64,000 nt of DNA from contig CAWJEE010000010.1 in NCBI GenBank assembly GCA_963841815.1, positions 247,839 through 311,838 on the forward strand, written 5' to 3'. Every line of letters starts with the position of its first letter. Within the stretch, counting starts at the first letter, position 1. Shown here in pieces: positions 1 through 8,558 of this stretch. A program made the translations under genes and the position numbers. The notes under the pieces are model-generated. The model saw only the letters and a list, made by a program, of their open reading frames with translations, searched no databases and was not told the DNA's origin. This DNA comes from JAOUJD01 sp963841815. GTDB lineage: Bacteria > Pseudomonadota > Gammaproteobacteria > Burkholderiales > Burkholderiaceae_F.

Positions 1-659
1 TCGACCGCGAAGATCGCCGCCTTGGCGTTCAGCGTGTCGAAGATGGTCTCGATCAGCAGCACGTCGGCGCCGCCGTCGAGCAGTCCGCGCGCCTGTTCGC
101 CGTAGGAGGCGACCAGCTGGTCGAACGTGACGTTGCGCGCGCCCGGGTCGTTCACGTCGGGCGAGATCGATGCGGTCTTCGGCGTGGGCCCGAGCGCGCC
201 GGCGACGAAGCGCGGCCTGTCGGCGGTGGAAAACTTGTCGCACGCCGCGCGCGCGATGGACGCGGCCGCCACGTTCATCTCGTAGGCGAGGTGCCCGAGG
301 CGGTAGTCGTCCTGCGCGATCGATGTCGCGCCGAAGGTGTTCGTCTCGATCAGGTCGGCGCCGGCATCGAGGTACGCCTCGTGGATCTCGCGCACGACGT
401 CCGGGCGCGTCAGCACCAGCAGGTCGTTGTTGCCCCGGACGTCGACCGGATGGTCGACCAGGCGGTCGCCGCGGAACGCCGCTTCGTCCAGCTTGTAGCG
501 CTGGATCATCGTGCCCATCGCGCCGTCGAGGATCAGGATGCGCCGCGCGAGCAGCTCGCGCAGTCGGCTCTCGGTGGCGGAAACGGTCGGGGCAGCGGCA
601 CGGGCGCCCGGCGCCGACGTCGTCGGCGCGCTGCCCCCATCAGGGAGACGCGTGTTCAT
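1..659 (-). CDS. metH: Methionine synthase (cobalamin-dependent), N-terminal part
   Basis: Only the first 219 codons lie in the window; the gene runs off the left edge. The visible part is the homocysteine-binding barrel of B12-dependent methionine synthase, which transfers a methyl group from methyltetrahydrofolate to homocysteine in the cytoplasm. It shows ILDGAMGTMIQ at about residues 43-53, the DLIETNTFGAT strand near residue 108 and LGPTPKTASISPDVND further on. The first 40 residues are an Ala/Pro-rich extension before the fold begins. The zinc cysteines and the folate, B12 and reactivation domains lie outside. A 50-nt hairpin sits just upstream at 671-720. Family assignment is firm; completeness cannot be judged. 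Confidence 0.93.
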   Translation of the reverse strand, partial: MNTRLPDGGSAPTTSAPGARAAAPTVSATESRLRELLARRILILDGAMGTMIQRYKLDEAAFRGDRLVDHPVDVRGNNDLLVLTRPDVVREIHEAYLDAGADLIETNTFGATSIAQDDYRLGHLAYEMNVAAASIARAACDKFSTADRPRFVAGALGPTPKTASISPDVNDPGARNVTFDQLVASYGEQARGLLDGGADVLLIETIFDTLNAKAAIFAV

Positions 660-670
660 CGCGGGCTGAG

Positions 671-720
671 GGCCTGTTGACACCTGGCTCGCGCATGTGC
701 GATCCGAGCGTTAACAGGCC
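671..720 (-). promoter_or_regulatory. Long interrupted hairpin in the metH leader
   Basis: An outer 11-bp arm (671-681 against 710-720) pairs with one mismatch. It encloses a second 5-bp arm (687-691 against 705-709) and a small CGCA/TGCG tip. The element lies 11 nt before the metH start and 65 nt after the stop of the GMC oxidoreductase gene, so it would be in the metH 5' leader or in the 3' end of the upstream transcript. No T-run follows on either strand, so it does not look like a simple rho-independent terminator. I do not see the SAH riboswitch core or a cobalamin box. It could be a dispersed intergenic repeat unit. Function unknown. Confidence 0.5.
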
Positions 721-785
721 GTTGGGAAGGTCACGGGATTGTAAGGGAGCGGTTCGCGGGCCCGCCCGCCCGTTCGTCCCTCCGG

Positions 786-2396
786 TCAGGTCCCGGAGCG
801 TCCCCGGATCAGGTCGCTCGCGCGCTCCGCGATCATCACGACCGGGGCGTTGGTGTTGCCCGACACGAGGGTCGGCATCACCGATGCGTCGATCACCCGC
901 AGGCCCTCGACCCCGCGCACGCGCAACTGGGGATCGACCACCGAGCGCTCGTCGCTGCCCATGCGGCAGGTGCCGACCGGGTGGTAGATCGTGTCGGCGT
1001 GCGCGCGGATGACCGCGCGGATCTCGTCGTCGGTGCGCACATCGGCGCTGTAAAGCTCGCGCTTCGGGTTGGCGCCGTCGAACGGCGCGAACGCCGGCTG
1101 CGCGAAGATCTTCCGCACCAGCTTGAAGCCGCGCACCAGCGTTTCGAGGTCGTCCTCGTCCGACAGGAAGCGCGGGTCGATCAGCGGCGCGTCTTTCATG
1201 TCGCGCGAGGCGAGGCGCAGCACGCCGCGGCTCTTCGGGCGCAGCGGACACGAGTGGCAGCTCATGCCGTGGCCCCAGTGGAACGTGCGGTTGTGGTTGT
1301 CGACCATGCCGATCACGAAGTGCAGCTGCAGGTCGGGCCGAGCCTGGCCGGGCAGCGTGCGCACGAAGGCGCCCGCCTCGGCGAAGTTGGAAGTCAGCAC
1401 GCCGCGCCGCTCGCGCCGCCAGCGGCCGATCGCGCGCATCAGCTTCCAGGCGCCGGCCGGCGACAGGCCGAGGAGGTCGGTGTTGTCGACGCGACGATTG
1501 ACGATGATGTCCGGATGGTCCTGCAGGTTGTCGCCGACCGGCAGGTCCGCGATCGCCGCGATCCCGAGTTCCTTCAGGTGGCTGCCCGGACCGACGCCCG
1601 ACACCATCAGCAACTGGGGCGATTGCAGCGCGCCCGCCGCCAGCAGCACTTCGCGCCGCGCCCGCACTTCGCGCGCCTGCCCGCCCTGCTCGAAGCGCAC
1701 GCCGACGGCGCGGTGGCCGTCGAACAGCACCTGGGTCGCGAACGCGTTGATCTCGATCTTCAGGTTGGGCCGCCCGCGCACCGGGTCGAGGTAGGCGCGC
1801 GCAACGCTCCAGCGTTCGCCGTTCTTCTGCGTCACCTGGTACCAGCCGACGCCCTCCTGCGACTCCCCCGCGAAGTCGTCGTTGCGCGGCAGGCCGGCCT
1901 GCTGCGCGGCCTCGATGAACCTCGCGGCGAACGGATGCGGCGAACGCAAGTCGGCGACGTTCAACGGACCGCCGCGGCCGTGATACTCGCCGTTCAGTCC
2001 CGGGCGCTCGTTGTTCTCGGAGCGGCGAAAGTACGGCAGGACGTCGTTCCAGCCCCAGCCGGTCGCGCCCTCCGCCACCCAGTCGTCATAGTCCTCGCGC
2101 TGGCCGCGCAGGTAGACCATCGCGTTGATCGAGGACGAGCCGCCGAGCCCGCGCCCGCGCGGCTGATAGCCGCGCCGTCCCGCGAACCCCGGCTGCGGCA
2201 CCGTCGAGAACGCCCAGTTGCAGGCGTTGCGGCCGAAGATGTGGACCGCCGCCCCGGTCGGGACGCGGTTCAGCACACCGTCGTTGTTGCCGCCGGCTTC
2301 GAGCAGCGCAACCGAAACTGAAGAATCTTCGCTGAGACGGGCGGCCAGCACACAGCCCGCCGATCCGCCGCCGACGACGATGTAGTCCACTTCCAC
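786..2396 (-). CDS. GMC-family FAD-dependent oxidoreductase (choline dehydrogenase-like)
   Basis: This 536-residue flavoprotein has the normal GMC-family length. The N-terminus carries the FAD dinucleotide-binding motif VDYIVVGGGSAGCVLAARL at residues 3-21. The GMC signature GRGLGGSSSINAMVYLRG follows, and the C-terminus has the catalytic histidine region YHPVGTCRMG and a VSGNTNAP segment. The chosen start is GTG at 2396, with an AAGGGAG ribosome site 8 nt upstream; the frame stays open further upstream, but that part has no family similarity. GMC enzymes oxidise alcohols (choline, PEG, aliphatic or aromatic alcohols) with FAD. No neighbouring gene fixes the substrate, so betA is not assigned. 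It lies upstream of metH on the same strand, with a 126-nt gap. Confidence 0.9.
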   Translation of the reverse strand: MEVDYIVVGGGSAGCVLAARLSEDSSVSVALLEAGGNNDGVLNRVPTGAAVHIFGRNACNWAFSTVPQPGFAGRRGYQPRGRGLGGSSSINAMVYLRGQREDYDDWVAEGATGWGWNDVLPYFRRSENNERPGLNGEYHGRGGPLNVADLRSPHPFAARFIEAAQQAGLPRNDDFAGESQEGVGWYQVTQKNGERWSVARAYLDPVRGRPNLKIEINAFATQVLFDGHRAVGVRFEQGGQAREVRARREVLLAAGALQSPQLLMVSGVGPGSHLKELGIAAIADLPVGDNLQDHPDIIVNRRVDNTDLLGLSPAGAWKLMRAIGRWRRERRGVLTSNFAEAGAFVRTLPGQARPDLQLHFVIGMVDNHNRTFHWGHGMSCHSCPLRPKSRGVLRLASRDMKDAPLIDPRFLSDEDDLETLVRGFKLVRKIFAQPAFAPFDGANPKRELYSADVRTDDEIRAVIRAHADTIYHPVGTCRMGSDERSVVDPQLRVRGVEGLRVIDASVMPTLVSGNTNAPVVMIAERASDLIRGRSGT

Positions 2397-2522
2397 GAAG
2401 TTCTCCCTTGCGCGCGGTCGTCCGCGTCGCTCGCTTCGGAAGAATTGTCCCGTGCGAGCGCGGGCGCCCACGGTCGCGTCTGTAGAACGGTTCCTCGAAA
2501 CAAGGTGCTTTTCGCGGCGCAC

Positions 2523-2555
2523 AAAAGAGAACGGCGCGCCTGCGCGCGCCGTCTC
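2523..2555 (-). terminator. Rho-independent terminator after the DUF3567 gene
   Basis: On the minus strand a GC-rich stem (arms within 2527-2539 and 2544-2555, with one bulged base and a short GCAG loop) is followed directly by TTTT (2526-2523). It lies 22 nt after the stop codon of the DUF3567 gene and would separate it from the GMC oxidoreductase gene. Confidence 0.7.
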
Positions 2556-2576
2556 CGCTGCAGGGGGAAGACGACT

Positions 2577-2841
2577 TCAGTGAAGCACGACCGGCTGGTT
2601 CATCAGGCCCGAGAACCCTTGCAGAAAATCGTCGACTTCATCCGAGGTCGGCCCCTGCTCGATCAGTTCCTGCACGTTGCGGCGAAACACTTCGGCGTCC
2701 TGTCCGCCCAGGAAGATCTCGCGCCGCAGGTTCTTGTCCATGATCTCGTAGCCGCCGACCTCGACGGTCGGAACCGGCGGACGGTCCCTCGAACTCGAAG
2801 ACGCAGTAGTGCGGACTGTTGTAGATCATGGTCACTGACAT
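2577..2841 (-). CDS. DUF3567 family protein (frameshifted)
   Basis: Short acidic protein of about 87 residues. The start ATG at 2841 follows an AAGGA ribosome site by 7 nt. Residues 1-18 begin MSVTMIYNSPHYCVFEFEG. After one extra base near 2765 the frame resumes with VEVGGYEIMDKNLRREIFLGG and ends in GLMNQPVVLH. This pattern (YNS.HY at the start, GGYEI.DK..RREIF in the middle, QP.VLH at the end) is what I know of DUF3567, a betaproteobacterial family of unknown function. The total length is one base over a multiple of three. It has its own terminator and so is probably a single-gene unit. Confidence 0.75.
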
Positions 2842-2979
2842 TGCGTGTCCTTTCGGTGCGGGCTCGCCCGGATGGAGGCATCCGTCGACCCACCTGTATG
2901 CAATATCGGTACACGCGAGTTCAATTCAAGCAGTCGCTGGAAAGCCTCTGGAAGTGGCGAACTTCTTCGACAGTGATCG

Positions 2980-3778
2980 CTAACTATTGGCAACCAGGAA
3001 CTGTCGCAGGACTCGGTTGAACTCGGTCGGCTGCTCGACGTTCGAGAGGTGCGCGGCGCGCGGGATGACGTGCAGCCGCGACCGCGGCATCGCCCGCACG
3101 ATCTCCTCGGCCATGGACCGCGGAGTGCCGAGGTCCGAGTCCCCGACGATGACCAGCGTCGGGGACTCGAAGTCCGTCAGCCGGGCCGTCAGGTTGATGC
3201 GCGAGATGCCTCGCGCGCAGCCGGCGTAGCCAGCGACCGGCGTGGACCGGATCAACCTTGCGATGCGACCGACCTCCTCGGGATGGCTTTCCCGAAAGGC
3301 GACGGTGAACCAGCGCTCGAGCGTGGACGGCACGATGGCGTCCATGCCGCGGCTGTGCACCAGGGCGAGCCGTTCCTCCCACACGGCCCGCGTCTCCGCG
3401 GGATAGCGGCTCGTGGTGTCGGCGAGCGTGACCGTACTGAAGCGGGCCGGGTACTTCAGCAGGAACTGCTGCCCGATCATCCCGCCCATCGACAAGCCGA
3501 CGAAGTGACAGCGCTGGATCGAGACCGCATCGAGCACCGCCTTCAGGTCATCGGCCAGGGCTTCGAGCGTGTACTCGCCCGCCGGCGCGCTCGACTGGCC
3601 GTGGCCGCGGGTGTCGAACCGCAGGATGCGGAAGTCGGCGAACTCCGCCATCTGCGCAGTCCCACATCGTGTGGTCGCAGGCGAGCGAATGGCTGAACAC
3701 GAGCCATGGCCGTGCCACGTCGGTGCTGCCTTCCACGCGGTAGGCGATGCGAACTCCATTCCGCTCGATCGTTTCCAT
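2980..3778 (-). CDS. Alpha/beta hydrolase, 3-oxoadipate enol-lactonase-like (frameshifted)
   Basis: About 265 residues of an alpha/beta hydrolase. The first 33 residues begin METIERNGVRIAYRVEGS. One extra base near 3660 moves the frame, after which it continues from MAEFADFRILRFDTRGHGQS. The nucleophile elbow is GLSMGG, an acid-containing strand reads TLVIVGDSD and the catalytic histidine lies in RAAHLSNVEQP. The overall look is that of PcaD-like lactonases and haloperoxidase-like esterases. No catechol or protocatechuate genes are nearby, so the substrate is open. Start ATG at 3778 has a GGAG site 5 nt upstream. The stop of the upstream small gene lies immediately before it (3781-3783), so translation is probably coupled. 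Confidence 0.75.
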
Positions 3779-3780
3779 CG

Positions 3781-4112
3781 TCACTCCACTTCAAAACGCA
3801 CTCCCATGCTGCCGTCCTCGAGCAAGGCGCGCACGCGGGGGAGGTGGTCCGCCGTTGCGAGCAGCAGCAGCACCTCGTCCGGCCGGTGGGCGCGCACCGC
3901 ACGGGTGAGGCTCACCCGCAGCGGGACCTGTCCCACGCAGCAGACGCAGCCCGGCGCGAGCCGTGCGAGCGGCACGTCGTCGGGCGCTTCCAGAGGCATC
4001 GAATCCGCCCTCGGCGACGACGAGCTCGGCGCCCATTGGAAGGCCGTGCGAGCCAGTCGTCCAACTGCGCCTGCTGGTCGGCAGGCGATGCCAGCCGGAT
4101 GGTTGCCCGCAT
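3781..4112 (-). CDS. Small CxCC protein resembling a fragment of CobW/COG0523 GTPases (two frameshifts)
   Basis: About 110 residues once two extra bases (near 4045 and 3998) are allowed for. It begins MRATIRLASPADQQAQLDDW, passes through AELVVAEGGFD and contains LAPGCVCCVGQVPLRVSL before ending GVRFEVE. The CxCC motif and following helix resemble the metal-binding segment of COG0523 (CobW-type) metallochaperone GTPases. The P-loop and the rest of the GTPase domain are absent. The ATG overlaps the trkH stop in a TGATG arrangement, so it is translationally coupled to trkH. Function unknown; metal binding through the cysteines is inference. Confidence 0.55.
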
Positions 4113-5583
4113 CAGCGGCGCCAGAACGCCGGAGTGAAGAGCACCAGTACCGAGAACAGCTCGAGCCGCCCGATCAGCATTGCGAACGTGCAGACCCAGG
4201 TCTCGAACGTGCTCAGGTTGCCGTAGTCGTCGCCGGGCCGACCTGGTTCAGGCCGGGGCCGGTGTTGTTGAGGCAGGCGACGATCGCCGTGAAGGCAGTG
4301 ATCACATCGAGGCCGGACATCATCAGCAGGAACGTCAACCAGGTCATCGCCGCGCCATAGACCAGCATGAAGGCGAGCACCGCGAAGATCACGTTGTTCT
4401 CGATGACCCGATCGCCCACGACGACCGGGTTGACGGAGCGCGGATGCAGGATGCGGGTCATTTCGCGACGCGCCTGCTTCAGCAGGATCAGGCCGCGGAT
4501 CATCTTGATGCCACCGCCGGTCGAACCCGCGCAGCGTGGCGAATCCGCACAGGAACAGCATCAGCACCGGCGCGAAGATCGGCCACTGGTTGTAGTCGGT
4601 GCTGGCATAGCCGGTCGTCGTCGCGATGGACACCACGTTGAACGTCGCGTAGCGCAGCGCGGTCGGCCAGTCTGGATAGACGTCGCGCGAGAACAGGAAC
4701 GCGGCCACGAACAGGGACGCGACAACGAGCGTGACGACGTACGCCTTGCTCTCCGGATCCCGCAGGTAGACCATCAGCGAGCGCCGCCGCCACGCCAGGA
4801 AGTGCATCGAGAAGTTGAAGCCCGCCAGCATCATGAAGAACACCGCCGTGCACTCGATCAGCGGCGAATTCCAGTAGCCGAAGCTCGCGTCGTGCGACGA
4901 GAAGCCGCCCAGCCCCATCGTCGAGCACATGTGCATGAAGGCATCGCTCCACGACATGCCGGCCCAGCGGTAAGCGAAGAAGCACGCGAGTGAAATGCCG
5001 AAGTACATCGCATAGAGCGCCTTCGCCGTGTCCGCGATGCGCGGCGTCAGCTTCGACTCCTTCATCGGGCCGGCGGTCTCCGCCTTGAAGACCTGCGAAC
5101 CGCCGACGCCCAGCAGCGGGCAGGATCGCGACGACCAGCACCAGGATGCCCATGCCGCCGATCCACACGCAGCAGGTGGCGCCAGACATTGATCGACAGC
5201 GGCAGGTTGTCCAGGCCGGACAGCACGGTCGCGCCGGTCGTCGTCAGCCCGGACATCGTCTCGAAGTAGGCGTGCGTGAACGAGGTGCCAGGCAGGTGCA
5301 GGATCAGCGGCAGCGTCGCGAACGCCGGCAGCACCGTCCACACCAGGGTGACCAGCAGAAAGCCGTCGCGCGGCTGCAGTTCGCGCCGGTACGGCGCGTC
5401 CCCAGAACCAGGAGCAGGCCGGCGCCGGCGGTGATCAGCACGGCGAGGTCGTAGTCCCTGAGCGCCTTGTCTCCGCCGACGAGAGCGAAGCCGAGCGGCA
5501 CCAGCATCGTCGACTGCGAAGATCATCACGACGTACCCGAGTACGTTGATGACGGGCAGCGCGGAGCGGGCGATTGCGTTCAT
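4112..5583 (-). CDS. trkH: Trk potassium uptake system membrane subunit TrkH (several frameshifts)
   Basis: About 490 residues, the usual TrkH length, broken by roughly five single-base shifts (near 5510, 5400, 5180, 5115, 4525 and 4235). The pieces read as a multi-pass ion-channel protein: MNAIARSALPVINVLGYVV at the start, HAYFETMSGLTTTGATVLSG (pore and filter region), a second filter-like segment STMGLGGFSSHDASFGYW, a third SIATTTGYASTDYNQWP, and a C-terminus of ETWVCTFAMLIGRLELFSVL. TrkH forms the K+ pathway and works with the NAD-binding TrkA gating protein, which is encoded here at 9923-11335 with a TRAP operon in between. The start ATG is at 5583. The shifts in such a conserved protein look like sequence errors. 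Confidence 0.88.
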
Positions 5584-5645
5584 GAACAACGGACGGCGCA
5601 GGGCGCGCGGATTATGCGCCCGTCGACATCGTCCGCAGAGAAGAG

Positions 5646-5667
5646 GCCGGGGCAGAATCGCCCCGGC
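5646..5667 (-). terminator. Hairpin between dctM and trkH
   Basis: A perfect 8-bp GC stem (5646-5653 with 5660-5667) with a 6-nt loop lies 9 nt after the dctM stop. On the minus strand it is followed by CTCTTCTCT, a pyrimidine-rich but not pure T tract. It is a plausible terminator for the TRAP operon, upstream of trkH. Confidence 0.5.
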
Positions 5668-5676
5668 GCAGCGGCA

Positions 5677-7797
5677 TCAGTGCCCGTACACCATGCTCGG
5701 AATCCAGAGCCCGATCTGCGGGAACATATAAAGGAGGAAGATGGCGACGACCTGGATCACCATGAACGGCATCATGCCCGCGAATATCTGGTTCAGCGTC
5801 ACGTGCGGTGGGCTGACGCCCTTCAGGTAGAAGGCAGCCATCGCCACCGGCGGGGACAGGAACGCGGTCTGCAGGTTCAACGCCACCAGCAACCCGAAGA
5901 ACAGCGGGTCGACGCCGAAGTTGTCCAGCAGCGGCACGAAGATCGGCATGAAGATGACGATGATCTCGGTCCATTCCAGGGGCCAGCCGAGGATGAAGAT
6001 GATGACCTGCGAGAGAACCAGGAACTCGGTCTTCGACAGGTTCATCGACAGCACCCACTTCTCGACCAGTTCCTGTCCGCCGAGCAGCGCGAACGCCGCG
6101 GAGAAGATCGACGAGCCGACGAACAGCCAGCACACCATCGCGCTCGTCTTCGCCGTCAGGAACGACGACTCGCGCACCGTGTCCATCAGCTTCGACTGGC
6201 GCAGCGCGAGGATCGACCAGGCGCCGATGCCGATGATCGCGATCAGCCCGAACCAGGTCGGAACCTGGGGCGCGGCGCCGGCGACTGCGAGCCGGAACCA
6301 GACGATCGAGGCCAGGAACGGCAGCCACAGCGGGACCCAGACGAGCAGGATCTTCCGCATCTGGGCGCTGGGATAGTTGATCAGCATGTACGCGGCGGCG
6401 AGCACGAATCCGCCGAACGCCCCGATGGCAGCGGCTTCGGTCGGCGTCGTCAGACCGAACACGATCGAACCCAGCACCGCAAGGATCAGGACCACCAGCG
6501 GGAAGAACGATGACAGCAGCATGCGGAAGATCTCGAGTCGCTTGACCGAGAAGATCGCGTAGAAGCCAACCAGGACCAGCGTGCCGACACCGAGCGCGAT
6601 CCAGAAGCCGGTTGGCGCCGGCTGCGCCGCGGGCGCGTCGACTTCGGTCTTCGCCGCTTCCGCCGGCGCGGGCGCGGGGGGAGCGGGCTCGGCCGCTGCA
6701 GGCTCCTTGACCTCAGCTCCCGGCGGCTCCTGCACGCCGCCGGACAACGGCGGTTCCTGAACGCCTTCGGGCTCGGCCAGGCCGCCGGCGGCGTGCGGTT
6801 CGTCCGACGACATGCGCGACGAATCCATCTGCTCGAGGCCGGATGCCGCCTCGGGTGCGGCCGTCACCGCCACATACGCTTCGCCCATCACGAACGCGAA
6901 GAACAGCAGCGGGAGCAGCACGATGATGCTCTGCTTGATGAGGGCGCCAGTCTGGACGTTGCGGTTGTTCCGCCCCTTGAAGGCACCGAGCACCGCCGGC
7001 AGCGCGCGCCGGCTGCCATCGGCCGACAGGGCTTCCAGAACCGGTGGCAGCTTTACCCTGCGGCCCTCTTCCGACAGCGGCGGCGCCATGTGCGGCCAGA
7101 TCTTGGCGACGATGATCACGTAGCCGATGTACAGGCCGGCCAGCATGATCCCCGGGAAGAACGCGCCGGCATACAGTTGCACGACCGACACGCCCGCCGT
7201 CGCCCCGTACACGATCAGCATGACCGACGGCGGGATCAGGATGCCGAGGCAACCACCCGCGGTGATGGCACCGGCGCCCAGCCTGGTGTTGTAGCCCGCC
7301 TTCAGCATCGCCGGGAACGCCAGCAGGCCCATCAGGGTGACGACGGCGCCGACGATGCCGGTGGCGGTTGCGAACACCGCGCAGGTCACGAGCGTTGCAA
7401 CGGCCAGCGAGCCCGGAATGCGGGCCATGGCCAGGTGCAACGACTTGAACAGCTTCTCGATCAGGTTGGCGCGTTCGACCAGGTATCCCATGAAGACGAA
7501 CAACGGGATCGAGATCAGCACGTCGTTGCTCATCACCTTGAACGTCGACTGCACGAACAGGTCGAGGGTCTTCCTGACGTCCCCGTCGTACGACAGCCAC
7601 GTAAAGAGGATCCCCATGCCCATCAGCGTGAACGCGGTGGGGAATCCCATCATGATGGCAACGACCACCAGCGACAGCATCAGCAGGCCGAGGTGCCCGC
7701 GTGAAATCGTCTCCGCACTCAGGAAGATGTACAGCGCGCCGGCGATCAGCAGCGCCATCAGCGCGAAGCCGAACCACAGTTCCTTGCGGATCTTCAT
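5677..7797 (-). CDS. dctM: TRAP transporter large permease (DctM type) with a Pro/Ala-rich insert
   Basis: Large membrane subunit of a tripartite ATP-independent periplasmic transporter; it drives Na+- or H+-coupled uptake of the solute delivered by DctP. It is 706 residues long, against about 430 for a usual DctM. Family segments include the N-terminal GLLMLSLVVVAIMMGFPTA, the LVERANLIEKLFKSL region and GAGAITAGGCLGILIPPSV. The C-terminal half has VFGLTTPTEAAAIGAFGGF and ALNLQTAFLSPPVAMAAFYL. Between the halves, residues about 312-396 form a hydrophilic Pro/Ala/Glu-rich stretch with the hexamer GVQEPP twice, followed by two extra hydrophobic segments. The ATG overlaps the dctQ stop (ATGA). 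The operon order is dctP-dctQ-dctM. Confidence 0.92.
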   Translation of the reverse strand: MKIRKELWFGFALMALLIAGALYIFLSAETISRGHLGLLMLSLVVVAIMMGFPTAFTLMGMGILFTWLSYDGDVRKTLDLFVQSTFKVMSNDVLISIPLFVFMGYLVERANLIEKLFKSLHLAMARIPGSLAVATLVTCAVFATATGIVGAVVTLMGLLAFPAMLKAGYNTRLGAGAITAGGCLGILIPPSVMLIVYGATAGVSVVQLYAGAFFPGIMLAGLYIGYVIIVAKIWPHMAPPLSEEGRRVKLPPVLEALSADGSRRALPAVLGAFKGRNNRNVQTGALIKQSIIVLLPLLFFAFVMGEAYVAVTAAPEAASGLEQMDSSRMSSDEPHAAGGLAEPEGVQEPPLSGGVQEPPGAEVKEPAAAEPAPPAPAPAEAAKTEVDAPAAQPAPTGFWIALGVGTLVLVGFYAIFSVKRLEIFRMLLSSFFPLVVLILAVLGSIVFGLTTPTEAAAIGAFGGFVLAAAYMLINYPSAQMRKILLVWVPLWLPFLASIVWFRLAVAGAAPQVPTWFGLIAIIGIGAWSILALRQSKLMDTVRESSFLTAKTSAMVCWLFVGSSIFSAAFALLGGQELVEKWVLSMNLSKTEFLVLSQVIIFILGWPLEWTEIIVIFMPIFVPLLDNFGVDPLFFGLLVALNLQTAFLSPPVAMAAFYLKGVSPPHVTLNQIFAGMMPFMVIQVVAIFLLYMFPQIGLWIPSMVYGH

Positions 7798-8420
7798 TTG
7801 CTCGCCTCCCGCTCCTGCGCCACCACCATGGCGTCGACCGCGAGGATGTCCTCGTCCTTGACGTGGACCATCTGCTTCAACTTGTCGACATCGACCTCCT
7901 CGACGTCCTCGATCCGGCTCGGCCATTCGCCGTCACGGATGCAGAGGTAGCAGCGGATGATCTCGACGATGCCCTGCATCAGAAGCAGGAAGCCGGCGAC
8001 CGGAATCACGAACTTGAAGGGATAGATCGGCAACTGGTCCGCCGAGAAGGTCTGTTCGCGGATCGCCAGCGACTCCTGCGCGAACGTCCAGCCGGCGTAG
8101 GTGAGCGCGATGATGCCGGGCAGGAAGAACACGAAGTACAGGATGATGTCGACCCACGCCTGCGTGCGCGGCTGGAAGAAGCCGTAGAGCACGTCCCCGC
8201 GCACGTGGTTGTTCTTCGCCAGCGTATAGGCGCCGGCCATCATGAACAGCGTCCCGTACAGCATGATCTGGACATCGAGCGCCCACGCGTGCGGATTGTT
8301 CAGCACGTAGCGGGAGTACACCTCCCACGTGATCAGTATCGTCAGCCCGACGATCAGCCACGAAAACAGCTGGCCGAAGAAGGTCGAGATCTTGTCGACC
8401 GTCAGCAGGAATTGTTGCAT
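7794..8420 (-). CDS. dctQ: TRAP transporter small permease (DctQ type)
   Basis: 208 residues with about four hydrophobic helices, including FSWLIVGLTILITWEVYSRY and IILYFVFFLPGIIALTYAGW. The positions YSRYVLNNPHAWALD and NNHVRGDVLY are typical of DctQ. It forms the membrane complex with DctM. The start ATG at 8420 is preceded by GAGG at a good distance. The C-terminal 30 residues are acidic and charged (VEEVDVDKLKQMVHVKDED). Its stop overlaps the dctM start. It is separated from dctP by 138 nt holding a terminator-like hairpin. Confidence 0.9.
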   Translation of the reverse strand: MQQFLLTVDKISTFFGQLFSWLIVGLTILITWEVYSRYVLNNPHAWALDVQIMLYGTLFMMAGAYTLAKNNHVRGDVLYGFFQPRTQAWVDIILYFVFFLPGIIALTYAGWTFAQESLAIREQTFSADQLPIYPFKFVIPVAGFLLLMQGIVEIIRCYLCIRDGEWPSRIEDVEEVDVDKLKQMVHVKDEDILAVDAMVVAQEREASK

Positions 8421-8481
8421 CGAGTCCTCGCCTGGAGCGCCGGCCTTCCGCGGGCCGTTTCTGGTGACGCTGGTGATGCGG

Positions 8482-8510
8482 AAAAACGCAGGCGACGCCT
8501 CGCGTCGCCT
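8482..8510 (-). terminator. Intercistronic terminator between dctP and dctQ
   Basis: On the minus strand a perfect 8-bp stem (8503-8510 with 8490-8497) and 5-nt loop is followed by GCG and then five T (8486-8482). It lies 49 nt after the dctP stop and about 60 nt before the dctQ start. Partial termination here would give more of the binding protein than of the membrane subunits, as is common in binding-protein-dependent uptake operons. Confidence 0.65.
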
Positions 8511-8524
8511 GCCCGGATACAACG

Positions 8525-8545
8525 ACCCGGCCGCGAGGGCCGGGT
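8525..8545 (-). other. Second GC hairpin after dctP
   Basis: A perfect 8-bp inverted repeat (8525-8532 with 8538-8545) with a 5-nt loop lies 13 nt after the dctP stop and has no T-run. It may protect the 3' end of the dctP message upstream of the terminator at 8482-8510. Confidence 0.45.
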
Positions 8546-8558
8546 CATGTCGCTCTCC

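Noticed and set aside
660..785. SAH or cobalamin riboswitch before metH
   Set aside because: The hairpin is clear, but I do not see the conserved cores of either class.
786..2396. Naming the GMC oxidoreductase betA
   Set aside because: No betaine genes are adjacent, and GMC subfamilies cannot be separated by eye.
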